Shown in pieces: positions 1-6,576 of a stretch of DNA of 8,591 bases. A program made the position numbers and the translations under genes. Source of the DNA: Betaproteobacteria bacterium. GTDB lineage: Bacteria > Pseudomonadota > Gammaproteobacteria > Burkholderiales > SG8-41. The notes beneath the pieces are model-generated. The model was not told the DNA's origin. It was given only the letters and a program-made list of their open reading frames with translations, and did not search any database. Every line of letters starts with the position of its first letter. Positions within the stretch are counted from its first letter, which is position 1. The stretch is taken from contig JAHZNX010000084.1 in NCBI GenBank assembly GCA_020028375.1, positions 1 to 8,591 of the forward strand. The letters are read 5' to 3'.

Positions 1-160
1 CGGCGCGGTCGGCGAATTGCTCGCCGAGTACCCGGGGGCGGATGGCCGGCAATTGCGCGCGCTGGTGCGCACAGCGCTGCGCGAGCGCACCGAAGGCCGC
101 CCGCCGCGCAACTACAGGGCCCTTTATCAGGCGCTGCGCGCCCTGATCGAAAAGGCTTGA
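1..160 (+). CDS. darP: DarP/YjgA (DUF615) ribosome-associated protein, C-terminal fragment
   Basis: The reading frame is open from the window edge (first full codon at 2) to a TGA at 158-160 and gives the last 52 residues of a protein. The tail has the helical, Arg-rich pattern of the DUF615 family: LLAEYPGADGRQLRALVR, then LRERTEGRPPRNYRALYQ and an ending LRALIEKA. In that family (E. coli YjgA/DarP) the protein binds the pre-50S ribosomal particle and helps late large-subunit assembly in the cytoplasm. Position supports the call, since a DUF615 gene directly before mog is a common betaproteobacterial arrangement. The start and the first two thirds lie outside the window. The call rests on pattern recognition of a short segment plus context, so it is good but not certain. 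Confidence 0.8.
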   Translation, partial: GAVGELLAEYPGADGRQLRALVRTALRERTEGRPPRNYRALYQALRALIEKA

Positions 161-167
161 TGTCGGC

Positions 168-176
168 TGATATACT
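168..176 (+). promoter_or_regulatory. Extended -10 promoter element for mog
   Basis: The bases TGATATACT form an extended -10 (TG, one base, then TATACT, 5 of 6 to TATAAT). No convincing -35 is visible at the usual distance, which is typical of extended -10 promoters. A start site about 7 bases downstream (near 183) would fall only about 3 bases before the mog ATG at 186. No Shine-Dalgarno sequence is visible before that ATG. The promoter call is inference from sequence pattern only. Confidence 0.4.
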
Positions 177-185
177 TTCGCGCCT

Positions 186-791
186 ATGCATGCGGCCACG
201 GTTGAACTCGTAGTCGGCCTGGTTTCGATCAGCGACCGCGCCTCGCAAGGCGTCTACAAGGACGAGGGCCTGCCGGCGCTCGAGGAATGGCTGGCCAAAG
301 CGGTCGCGTCGCCGCCGGTGCGCGTCGTGAAACGGTTGATCCCTGATGAACGGCCCGCCATCGAGGCGGCATTGAAGGAGCTGGTGGACCGGGTGGGCTG
401 TCATCTTGTCCTCACCACAGGCGGCACCGGCCCGGCTCCGCGCGACGTGACGCCCGAAGCCACGCTCGCCGTCGCCGACAAGGAGATGCCGGGATTCGGC
501 GAGCAGATGCGGCAAGTCAGCCTCAGGTTCGTGCCGACCGCGATCCTGTCGCGGCAGGTCGGCGTGATCCGCAAGCAGGCGCTGATCTTGAACCTTCCCG
601 GCCAGCCGAAAGCGATCAAGGAGACGCTCGAAGGCGTCAAGGACGAGGGCGGCAAGACCATCGTCAACGGCATCTTCGCCGCCGTGCCCTACTGCATCGA
701 TCTCATCGGCGGACCGTACATCGAGACCCACGACGCTGTCGTGAAGGCCTTCCGCCCGAAGTCGGCGATCCGCCCGAAAACTGGAACTTAG
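186..791 (+). CDS. mog: Molybdopterin adenylyltransferase MogA
   Basis: This 201-residue cytoplasmic enzyme adenylylates molybdopterin with ATP, which prepares it for molybdate insertion by MoeA in molybdenum cofactor synthesis. It follows E. coli MogA closely along its whole length. Shared segments include GLVSISDRAS near residue 11, LTTGGTGPAPRDVTPEATL at 76-94, EMPGFGEQMRQ, PTAILSRQVGVIRKQALI and LNLPGQPKAIKETLEGVKD. The residues matching E. coli Asp49 and Asp82, both needed for activity, are Asp54 (in LIPDE) and Asp87 (in PRD), giving a steady +5 offset. E. coli MogA is 195 residues, so the gene is full length. ATG 186 leaves five extra N-terminal residues compared with E. coli and has no Shine-Dalgarno sequence. 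It starts 25 bp after darP and leads a + strand gene series. Confidence 0.96.
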   Translation: MHAATVELVVGLVSISDRASQGVYKDEGLPALEEWLAKAVASPPVRVVKRLIPDERPAIEAALKELVDRVGCHLVLTTGGTGPAPRDVTPEATLAVADKEMPGFGEQMRQVSLRFVPTAILSRQVGVIRKQALILNLPGQPKAIKETLEGVKDEGGKTIVNGIFAAVPYCIDLIGGPYIETHDAVVKAFRPKSAIRPKTGT

Positions 792-830
792 CCGCCAAGA
801 CAGGCGGGGCAATAACAGCCGGGAACGCCC

Positions 831-1097
831 GTGTATACCGAAAAAATCACCGTGCGCGTGACGGAAACCAGGCAGACCCTGGAGGTCGTGGTGTTCAGCA
901 AGCGCGCCGATGTGATCGAGGTGGTGATCGGCGAAGGCGTGCACAACATGAAATGCGCGCTGACGCCGACGCGCAACGGGCTCGCCTACGCGGGCTCGGT
1001 GATGGGACGGGAAATCGTGTACGAGCGCAGTCGCGAGCAGGTCCAGGCCGACATCGACCGGTTGAACCCGAATCTGCGCAAGCCCGGCCGGCGCTGA
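831..1097 (+). CDS. Conserved-looking small protein of unknown function (88 aa)
   Basis: I do not recognise a named family. The protein starts with alternating beta-strand-like stretches (KITVRVTETRQTLEVVVFS, then VIEVVIGEG at about 28-36), continues through ALTPTRNGLAYAG, and ends in a charged, probably helical segment (REIVYERSREQVQADIDRL) with a basic tail. It has no signal peptide, membrane segment or cysteine-rich metal site, so it is probably a small soluble cytoplasmic protein. The start is GTG 831, the first start codon after an in-frame TAA at 813-815. A weak GGGA lies six bases before it. It sits 39 bp after mog and 17 bp before the esterase gene, so co-transcription is likely. GC-rich codon use like its neighbours and the lack of an overlapping better frame support it as a real gene. 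Confidence 0.75.
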   Translation: MYTEKITVRVTETRQTLEVVVFSKRADVIEVVIGEGVHNMKCALTPTRNGLAYAGSVMGREIVYERSREQVQADIDRLNPNLRKPGRR

Positions 1098-1114
1098 CGG
1101 GTCTTGGCGGTTGA

Positions 1115-1789
1115 ATGGAGAAGCTGCTCGAAACGATCGAGATCGAAACCGGGAAGAACCCCGCGGCGAGCGTGATCTGGATGCACGGCCTCGGCGCGGA
1201 CGGCAGCGACTTCGTCCCGATCGTGGAGGAGCTCGAGCTCGACGGGACCCCGGGGATCCGATTCCTGTTCCCGCACGCGCCGATGCGACCGGTCACGATC
1301 AACAACGGCACCGTCATGCGGGCTTGGTACGACGTCTCGCTCGGCGACCTCGAGGGGAATTCGCGCCGCGCCGACGAGCGAGGCGTGCGCGAATCGCAGG
1401 CGCAAATCACGGCGCTCCTCGAGCGCGAGGAAAAGCGCGGCATCGAGCCGGAGTGCATCGTGCTCGCGGGGTTCTCGCAGGGAGGCGCGATCGCGCTCCA
1501 GGCCGGGCTGCGCTACCCGCGAAAGCTGGCGGGCGTGATGGCCCTCTCCACCTATCTCCCGCTCGCGGAGTCCCTGTCCCGGGAAGCCGCCCCCGCCAAC
1601 AAGGCGACGTCCATATTCATGGCGCACGGTATTTACGACCCGGTCGTCCCGCTCGTAATGGGCGCGGGCTCCATGACATTCCTGACCGGGCTCGGCTACA
1701 CCGTCGAGTGGCGTCAGTACCCCATGCAGCACTCGGTGTGCCCGCAGGAGATCCAGGACATCGGCGCGTGGCTGCGCAAAGTTCTGTGA
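1115..1789 (+). CDS. Carboxylesterase / lysophospholipase-type hydrolase (Abhydrolase_2, EstB-like)
   Basis: This 224-residue alpha/beta hydrolase belongs to the phospholipase/carboxylesterase family (PF02230), small cytoplasmic serine esterases that act on short-chain esters or acyl thioesters. The family pattern is complete. The oxyanion-loop motif WMHGLGADGSDF is at 22-33 and RFLFPHAPMRPVTINNG at 49-65. The nucleophile elbow GFSQGG is at 119-124 with Ser121, the catalytic acid Asp175 is in YDPVVP, and His206 is in MQHSVC. RAWYD at 69-73 is also typical. The length is the family norm and there is no signal peptide. The start is ATG 1115, 17 bp after the 88-aa gene, with only a weak ribosome site. 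Its TGA overlaps the GTG of the CoA-transferase gene, which suggests translational coupling. The natural substrate cannot be told from sequence. Confidence 0.93.
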   Translation: MEKLLETIEIETGKNPAASVIWMHGLGADGSDFVPIVEELELDGTPGIRFLFPHAPMRPVTINNGTVMRAWYDVSLGDLEGNSRRADERGVRESQAQITALLEREEKRGIEPECIVLAGFSQGGAIALQAGLRYPRKLAGVMALSTYLPLAESLSREAAPANKATSIFMAHGIYDPVVPLVMGAGSMTFLTGLGYTVEWRQYPMQHSVCPQEIQDIGAWLRKVL

Positions 1790-3000
1790 GCGGACCGCTC
1801 GCCGGCGTGCGCGTGATCGACCTCACCACGGTGGTGATGGGCCCGTTCGCGACCCAGATCCTCGCCGACCTCGGCGCGGACGTCGTCAAGGTCGAGTCTC
1901 CCGAGGGCGACGTGTTGCGCCAAATCGCTCCCATGCGGCACCCCGGCATGGGCCACATCTTCCTCCACCACAACCGCAACAAGCGCTCCCTCGTGCTCGA
2001 TCTCAAGCAGCCGGCCGGGCGGGAAGCCCTGCTGCGGCTCGCCCGGCCCGCCGACGTCCTGATCTATAACGTCCGGCCGCAGGCGATGCGGCGGCTGCGC
2101 CTCGGCTACGCCGACGTGGCGGCCGTCAATCCGCGCATCATCTACGTCGGCGCCTACGGCTACGGCGAAGGCGGGCGCTACGCCGGGCAGCCCGCGTATG
2201 ACGATCTCATCCAGGGCATGGCGGGGCTGCCGTCGATCTTCGCGGACGCGGGCGCGGACCGGCCGCGCTACGTTCCGACCGCGATCGCCGACCGCATCAC
2301 CGGCCTCGCTGCGGTCAACGCCGTGACGGCAGCGCTGTTTTGCCGCGAACGCACCGGCAAGGGGCAGGCCGTCGAGGTGCCGATGTTCGAGACGCTCGCC
2401 CACATGGTGCTCGGCGACCACATGTCCGGGCACACGTTCGAGCCGCCGCTGGCGCCGTTCCGCTACGAACGCATGCTGGCGCCGCACCGCGCGCCCTACG
2501 CGACAAAGGACGGCTACGTGTGCGTCCTCATCTACAACGACAAGCACTGGCGCAGCTTCTTCAAGCTGATCGGGCGCGAGGAGATGTTCCAGTCCGACCC
2601 GCGCTTCGCGAGCCAGGAAGCGCGCTCCCGCAACATCGGCGAGGTCTACGCATTCGTCGCCGGGCAGATGGTGGGTCGCACCAGCGCGGAATGGCTGCGG
2701 CTGCTGAAGGAGGCCGACATACCCGTGGCGCCGCTCAATTCGATCGAGGATATCCTCGACGATCCGCACCTCCGGGAATCCGGGTTCTTCGTCATGACCG
2801 AGCACCCGACCGAGGGCCGGCTGCGCATGATGGCGGCGGCGGGTACGTGGTCGCAAACACCGCCGGGCAGGCTTCGCCCCGCGCCGCGTCTCGGCGAGCA
2901 CAGCGTTGAGATTCTCCGGGAAGCGGGCTACGCCGACGCCGAGATCGATGGGTTAATCGCGAGCGGCGTTACCCGGACGCCCCAGGGCCCTGTTCCATGA
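1786..3000 (+). CDS. Family III CoA-transferase (CaiB/BaiF family)
   Basis: This 404-residue enzyme should move CoA between acyl-CoA and free carboxylate through an enzyme-aspartyl intermediate. The N-terminus is a classic family start, GVRVIDLTTVVMGPFATQI followed by LADLGADVVKVESPEGD. It continues with NRNKRSLVLDLKQPAGREAL, NPRIIYVGAYGYGEGG, PAYDDLIQGMAGL and RERTGKGQAVEVPMFET. Asp169 in IADRITG matches the catalytic Asp169 of formyl-CoA transferase in both place and number. The later part (WLRLLKEADIPVAPLNSIED, then DPHLRESGFF) is the usual C-terminal domain. The chosen start is GTG 1786, overlapping the esterase TGA by four bases. The same frame is open back to 1111, but that stretch is only a shadow of the esterase. 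The donor and acceptor acids are unknown. The 3' end overlaps the convergent gene by 32 bp. Confidence 0.94.
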   Translation: MSGPLAGVRVIDLTTVVMGPFATQILADLGADVVKVESPEGDVLRQIAPMRHPGMGHIFLHHNRNKRSLVLDLKQPAGREALLRLARPADVLIYNVRPQAMRRLRLGYADVAAVNPRIIYVGAYGYGEGGRYAGQPAYDDLIQGMAGLPSIFADAGADRPRYVPTAIADRITGLAAVNAVTAALFCRERTGKGQAVEVPMFETLAHMVLGDHMSGHTFEPPLAPFRYERMLAPHRAPYATKDGYVCVLIYNDKHWRSFFKLIGREEMFQSDPRFASQEARSRNIGEVYAFVAGQMVGRTSAEWLRLLKEADIPVAPLNSIEDILDDPHLRESGFFVMTEHPTEGRLRMMAAAGTWSQTPPGRLRPAPRLGEHSVEILREAGYADAEIDGLIASGVTRTPQGPVP

Positions 3001-4534
3001 CCTTGTACTTGACCCAGTCGAAATCCTCGCCGCCCTCGGCCAGCCCGACCGGCGTCAGCCGATAGGATTTCTCGCTCACCATCATGTCGAGGCCGTCGCG
3101 GCCGTTGAAGAGGCCGTTGCGCATGATGACGCCGACCTCGCCCTTGGCGTCGGGCCCGGTGGGCAGCAGGATCGCCCGCTCCGCTTCGCGGTCGGCGGCC
3201 GTGAAGGACAGCGTCTGGGCGAGCGAGATCTTTACCGGGATCACGGTCCGGGTCAGGACCTGGATCCCGACGTGCCGCTGCTGCTGCTCGTCGCGCACGA
3301 TGCGGCGGATCAGGCCGATGCCCCAGTAGCGGGACGCCTCGCTCTGAATTCCGATCAGCGTGCCGACCCTGATCCAGTCGCTCGTGACCGAGGGGATGAC
3401 GGCGCCGTAGCCGCCATCGCTCACGTCTTCCACGATCCAGCTTTCCCCGGAGCCCGCGGGCTGGCTCAAGCTGAAGTCGAGCGTATCGTCGTCGGAGGGG
3501 TCGAGCGTCTTGAGAATGTCCCGGAGCCCCGGCACCACCGTGATGCGGCCGGCGGAGGGGCGCCGCTCCGAGCTGCGCGCCGGCGGATTCTCCGACCAGT
3601 ACTGGGCGAGATGCCGGAACGTGCCGATCACGTTGTCCTTGCCGTAGTCGCCGCCGAGATTGACGGCCTGCGGCACCGCGCCCGACTGCTGGATTCTCCC
3701 GATCAGCTGGTTCAGATCCGCCAGCCCCTTGCCGGCGCCGAAGTAACGCAGCGAGGGCCTGGCCGCCGCCCCCTTGAACAGCCGCACCGCCGGGCCGGGA
3801 GACGCCAGGTCGACGAAATGAGTGCAGCCGTCCGGCTTGCCCGAAATCCGGAATGCGGCCGCAAGACGCGCCGCCGCCCGCTCGGCGATCTCCTGGCGCA
3901 GCGGCGGCAGGCCTTCGGGCGACGAAGCCGAGAACATCATCGCCGTGAGAAATTCGCGCCGGACGGTGCTCTCGCCCGCGGTGCCGGGATAAAGCGCGAC
4001 CGCGCCGTCGGCAAACCCACTCTGCTCGGCGATCGCGTAGGCCTGCGCGAGCTCCGTCCAGATGCGCCGCTCGACCGGGCCGTAGCGCAGCAATCGCCAC
4101 TTGACCTGATACGTGAGCGCCCGGATGGCGCGGGCAACGATCACCGGCAGGCTCTTCCTGATGATGGTCATGCCGATCAGCCCGTCCTCGTACTGCTTGA
4201 CGCAGCGGAGGTAGCCGTCGCCCAGCTGGCGCCACAGGCCGAAGTTCGCGTTCCACAGACGGTTCTCCTGGAACTTCTGCAGGCGCGGCATCGAAAGATA
4301 GTCCTGCGACAGCTTGCGCGCGTGGCTCCTTGCCGCCGCATCGAGGAGGTCGATGTTCTCGAAGCGCTGGTTGAGCTTGAACTCGCCGGTCTGGTTGATG
4401 GAGTCCAGCCAGTAGCTGATCTCCTCGAGCGCCTTGGCGGGATCGTTCGACGGCAGCGCGTCGATGATTTCGCGCGCCCGTTTCGCGTCGGACATGGGGT
4501 GATCGACCCTGCCCCCCAGCCAGTTCATTGCCAT
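2969..4534 (-). CDS. PilZ-like domain protein, downstream paralogue (521 aa)
   Basis: This is a large, apparently soluble protein with no signal peptide or clear membrane segment. Residues 1-310 are a mostly helical region of unknown function, with islands shared with the upstream gene: DHPM at 11-14, QKFQENRLWNA at 86-96, LLRYGPVERRIWT at 148-160. A PilZ-like signature follows: ERRPSAGR (Arg324, Arg325, Arg330), then DVSDGG with Asp370, Ser372 and Gly375 fitting the (D/N)xSxxG motif. PilZ domains bind cyclic di-GMP, but here the Arg pair and the third Arg are one residue farther apart than in the usual RxxxR, and about 40 residues separate the two motifs, so binding is unproven. ATG 4534 follows a good AGGTGG ribosome site. 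An ATG two codons later is less well placed. It lies 101 bp after its paralogue, and its last 32 bp overlap the CoA-transferase gene. Confidence 0.85.
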   Translation of the reverse strand: MAMNWLGGRVDHPMSDAKRAREIIDALPSNDPAKALEEISYWLDSINQTGEFKLNQRFENIDLLDAAARSHARKLSQDYLSMPRLQKFQENRLWNANFGLWRQLGDGYLRCVKQYEDGLIGMTIIRKSLPVIVARAIRALTYQVKWRLLRYGPVERRIWTELAQAYAIAEQSGFADGAVALYPGTAGESTVRREFLTAMMFSASSPEGLPPLRQEIAERAAARLAAAFRISGKPDGCTHFVDLASPGPAVRLFKGAAARPSLRYFGAGKGLADLNQLIGRIQQSGAVPQAVNLGGDYGKDNVIGTFRHLAQYWSENPPARSSERRPSAGRITVVPGLRDILKTLDPSDDDTLDFSLSQPAGSGESWIVEDVSDGGYGAVIPSVTSDWIRVGTLIGIQSEASRYWGIGLIRRIVRDEQQQRHVGIQVLTRTVIPVKISLAQTLSFTAADREAERAILLPTGPDAKGEVGVIMRNGLFNGRDGLDMMVSEKSYRLTPVGLAEGGEDFDWVKYKVMEQGPGASG

Positions 4535-4572
4535 GCGCCCACCTGGATTCGCGGCATTGCGCCGTGTGACCG

Positions 4573-4587
4573 GTTCCTGTCAGGAAC
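4573..4587. promoter_or_regulatory. Perfect 15-bp inverted repeat in the leader of the downstream PilZ-like gene
   Basis: GTTCCTG and CAGGAAC are separated by a single T, forming a perfect dyad. It lies in the 101-bp gap between the two paralogues and covers the predicted transcription start of the downstream copy (near 4586). The one-base centre suits a dimeric DNA-binding protein. In RNA it could form a weaker 6-bp stem with a 3-base loop. There is no T tract, so it is not a terminator. The operator role is inference. Confidence 0.4.
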
Positions 4588-4592
4588 GGGGG

Positions 4593-4598
4593 ATTGTA
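4593..4598 (-). promoter_or_regulatory. -10 box of the downstream PilZ-like gene
   Basis: On the - strand this reads TACAAT (5 of 6 to TATAAT) inside GCACTACAATCC. The same nine bases, CACTACAAT, occur upstream of the paralogous gene. The sequence 17 bp further upstream (TGGTTC) is a poor -35, so the promoter may need an activator. The predicted start near 4586 gives a leader of about 52 nt and places the start inside a perfect dyad. Confidence 0.4.
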
Positions 4599-4635
4599 GT
4601 GCAACGTCCCGGAGCGAACCAGTTCCGGCTCCGGC

Positions 4636-6180
4636 TCACTCGGCGTGCTGCGTGACCTTGAACCGCGCCCAGTAGAAGTCGTCGCCGGCCTCGAGCGTGC
4701 GCAAGGGCTCGAGCCGGTAGTTCCGGCGTTGCAGCGTCATCTCGAGGCCGTCGCGGCCGTTGAAGATGCCCTCGCGCAGCAGCACCTCGACCTCGCCCCG
4801 CGCGTCGGGCTTGACGGTGAGAAGTATCGCCGTCTCCTCCCGGAGGTCGAAGTTGAGCGCCGACATCGTATTGGCCTTCGAGATCGTGATCGGGACGGCG
4901 GTCTTCGTCAGCACCTGGATGCCGACCCGCCGCTGCTGATGCGCGTCGCGCGTGATGCGGCGGATGACGCCGATGCCCAGGTACTCGGAGATCTCGCTCT
5001 TCATCCCGATCAGCGCGCCGACTTTGACCCAATCGATCTTCTGGGGCGGGACGATCGCGCCGCAGCCGCTGTCGCTCACGTTCTCGACGATCCAGCTCTC
5101 GGCGGTTGGGTTCCCGCTGAAATCCCCCGTGCTGACGGTGGCGGACGGGTTGAGCATGCCGAACACCTGATCCGCCCCGGGCACTACCGTGATGCGGGTG
5201 GCAGTTGGGCGGCGCTCCGAGCCGCGCGCGGGCGGTGAGTCCGACCAGTACTGGGCCAGGTGCCTCAATACCGGAATAACCTCATCCTTGTGGTAGTTCG
5301 TGCCGAGGCCGTAATCATGCGTGACGCCGCCGCGCGCGGCGACCTGCTTCGTCAGCCGGTCGAGCCCGGCGAGCGCTTTCCCGGCGCCGAAGTAAAGCAG
5401 GCCGGATTCCGCGGCGCCCGACACCAGTCGCGCCGGCGGCCGGGGCGCGGCGAGATCGAAGCTGTGGGTGCAGCCCTCGGCCTCCGTCGACAGCAGGAAC
5501 GACTCCGCGAAGTGCGCCACGGTGCGCTCGGCGATCTGCTGCTTGACCGGCGTCAGGCCGTCGAGCGATGAAGCGGGAAGCATCAGCGTCTTGAGAAACT
5601 CGCGCTTCACCGTCGTCTTGGGATGCGGGACGGGATAGATTCCGATTGCCTTCTCGGACAGGCCCTTATCCTCCGCGAAACGATAGAGCAGCGCGAGGTG
5701 GGTCCATATCCGCCGTTCGACGAGCCCGTAGCGCAGCAGCGTCCACTTCAACTGCATGGCCAGCGCGCGCAGCGCGCGCGCGACGATCGCCGGCAGCACC
5801 CTCTCGGCGGCGGACGCGCCATCGAATCCGCCCACGCATTCCTTGATGCACCGGACGTAGGCTTCGCCCAGTTCCTTGTAGTAGCCGAACGCCGCGTTCC
5901 ACAGGCGGTTTTCCTGGAACTTCTGCACGCGCGGCGTGGTGAGGTACTCCTGCGTAAGCTCCTGCTGGTGGCGCCGCGCCGCGCCGTCGAGGAGATCCAC
6001 GCACTCGTAGCGCCGGTCGACCTTGAAGCCATCGGCCTGGTTGAGGGACTCGAGCCACTCGGCAATCTTCTCGAGCGCCATGGTCGCGTCCTGGTCCGGC
6101 AGCTCCGCCACGACCTGGCGCGCCTGTACCGGGTTCGCCATCGGGTGGTCAATGATGCCACCCGGCAATCTCAGTGCCAT
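4636..6180 (-). CDS. PilZ-like domain protein, upstream paralogue (514 aa)
   Basis: This paralogue has the same layout as the gene downstream of it. Residues 1-220 align without gaps, with 113 identities by hand count (about 51%), including DLLD at 62-65, QKFQENRLWNA at 86-96, IVARALRAL at 132-140 and LRYGLVERRIWT at 149-160. The C-terminal half has HLAQYWSDSPPARGSERRP, then the PilZ-like residues Arg323, Arg324 and Arg329 and NVSDSG with Asn367, Ser369 and Gly372, then GIGVIRRITRD and RRVGIQVLTKT. The tail GIFNGRDGLEMTLQRRNYRLEP is also shared with the other copy. No signal peptide or membrane helices are seen. ATG 6180 follows AGGA at a spacing of six bases. I associate such proteins with Betaproteobacteria but know of no proven function. 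A cyclic di-GMP-responsive role is possible. Confidence 0.86.
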   Translation of the reverse strand: MALRLPGGIIDHPMANPVQARQVVAELPDQDATMALEKIAEWLESLNQADGFKVDRRYECVDLLDGAARRHQQELTQEYLTTPRVQKFQENRLWNAAFGYYKELGEAYVRCIKECVGGFDGASAAERVLPAIVARALRALAMQLKWTLLRYGLVERRIWTHLALLYRFAEDKGLSEKAIGIYPVPHPKTTVKREFLKTLMLPASSLDGLTPVKQQIAERTVAHFAESFLLSTEAEGCTHSFDLAAPRPPARLVSGAAESGLLYFGAGKALAGLDRLTKQVAARGGVTHDYGLGTNYHKDEVIPVLRHLAQYWSDSPPARGSERRPTATRITVVPGADQVFGMLNPSATVSTGDFSGNPTAESWIVENVSDSGCGAIVPPQKIDWVKVGALIGMKSEISEYLGIGVIRRITRDAHQQRRVGIQVLTKTAVPITISKANTMSALNFDLREETAILLTVKPDARGEVEVLLREGIFNGRDGLEMTLQRRNYRLEPLRTLEAGDDFYWARFKVTQHAE

Positions 6181-6228
6181 GTTCTATCCTGAGCCGCGTC
6201 GTCCAAGTAGATCGGTTGTGCGAAAGAA

Positions 6229-6255
6229 ATTGTAGTGTACTCGCGCAGCGCTCAA
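6229..6255 (-). promoter_or_regulatory. Promoter of the upstream PilZ-like gene
   Basis: On the - strand the -35-like TTGAGC (6250-6255) and -10 TACAAT (6229-6234) are separated by 15 bp, which is short but usable. The -10 lies in ACACTACAATTT, matching the CACTACAAT upstream of the paralogue. The predicted start near 6222 gives a leader of about 42 nt ending in the AGGA ribosome site. A small inverted repeat (CGCTC, AAA, GAGCG at 6249-6261) overlaps the -35 and could be an operator. Confidence 0.45.
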
Positions 6256-6576
6256 AGAGCGATTCCCCGGGCCGGATCCGGTTCCTCACTCCCCGTGCAT
6301 CAGGGCTGCGGCGCGGCCGCGGGCGGCCTCCGACATCAAACCGGTAAAACCGTTCTCATCGCATCGGCCGCCAGCGCGTCTCCGGGGTCAGATCCCCAAA
6401 CACATGACGTTTGGGGCGCGTCGACGGGTGGAAGAGGGGCCCCTCTGGGGATCCGACCCCGGAGACGCGCATGGGATCGGCATGGGAACGACGCGCCCAC
6501 GATCGGCTCCACGGTCGCATCCCGCAAGCGGGTCCCTGCTCAACGTTTCGCCGATACCTCTTCCGCCCTCCGCGCG
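6256..6576. other. Gene-free stretch of about 320 bp between the PilZ-like pair and the MFS gene
   Basis: I see no supportable gene here on either strand. The open frames that cross it run antisense or out of frame into the flanking genes. It holds the REPIN-like element, a CCGGATCCGG palindrome at 6272-6281, and a CCCGC-AA-GCGGG palindrome at 6521-6532 just past the MFS stop. The last has no T tract, so a normal terminator for the MFS gene is not visible. Confidence 0.7.
6374..6470. repeat. REPIN/BIME-like pair of inverted palindromic repeats
   Basis: Two arms of 25 nt (6374-6398 and 6446-6470) are reverse complements with one mismatch (A6390 against C6454). Each arm contains a GGGG-N6-CCCC core (6384-6397 and 6447-6460). 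Between and overlapping them are a CCCCAAAC/GTTTGGGG stem with a 7-base loop (6394-6401 and 6409-6416) and the perfect palindrome AGAGGGGCCCCTCT (6433-6446). The total of about 97 bp, the inverted doublet form and the intergenic position fit REPINs, non-autonomous elements moved by RAYT (IS200-like) transposases. No transposase gene is present in the window. In mRNA it could form a large hairpin, which might protect or end the MFS transcript that runs into it. Confidence 0.6.

Noticed and set aside
792..809. A GC-rich inverted repeat after the mog stop (CCGCC-AAGACA-GGCGG) as a terminator.
   Set aside because: The stem is only five base pairs and no T tract follows, and the next gene begins 39 bp after mog.
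1111..1785. The CoA-transferase frame stays open for 225 codons upstream of the chosen start, as if it were one 629-aa protein.
   Set aside because: The extra part is Arg/Ala-rich shadow translation of the esterase gene and resembles no protein. The family N-terminus begins exactly at GTG 1786.
3272..4675. A 467-codon open frame on the + strand, antisense to the PilZ-like gene.
   Set aside because: Its composition is typical of an antisense frame in GC-rich DNA (rich in Arg, Ala, Asp), with no family motif, while the - strand frame has a paralogue with conserved protein sequence.
6272..6281. CCGGATCCGG palindrome upstream of the PilZ-like promoter.
   Set aside because: A 10-bp GC-rich palindrome is not rare in such DNA, and it lies upstream of the promoter with no second copy seen.
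6521..6532. CCCGC-AA-GCGGG past the MFS stop as a terminator.
   Set aside because: There is no T tract, and the two-base centre is too tight for a good RNA hairpin. It may be chance in GC-rich DNA.
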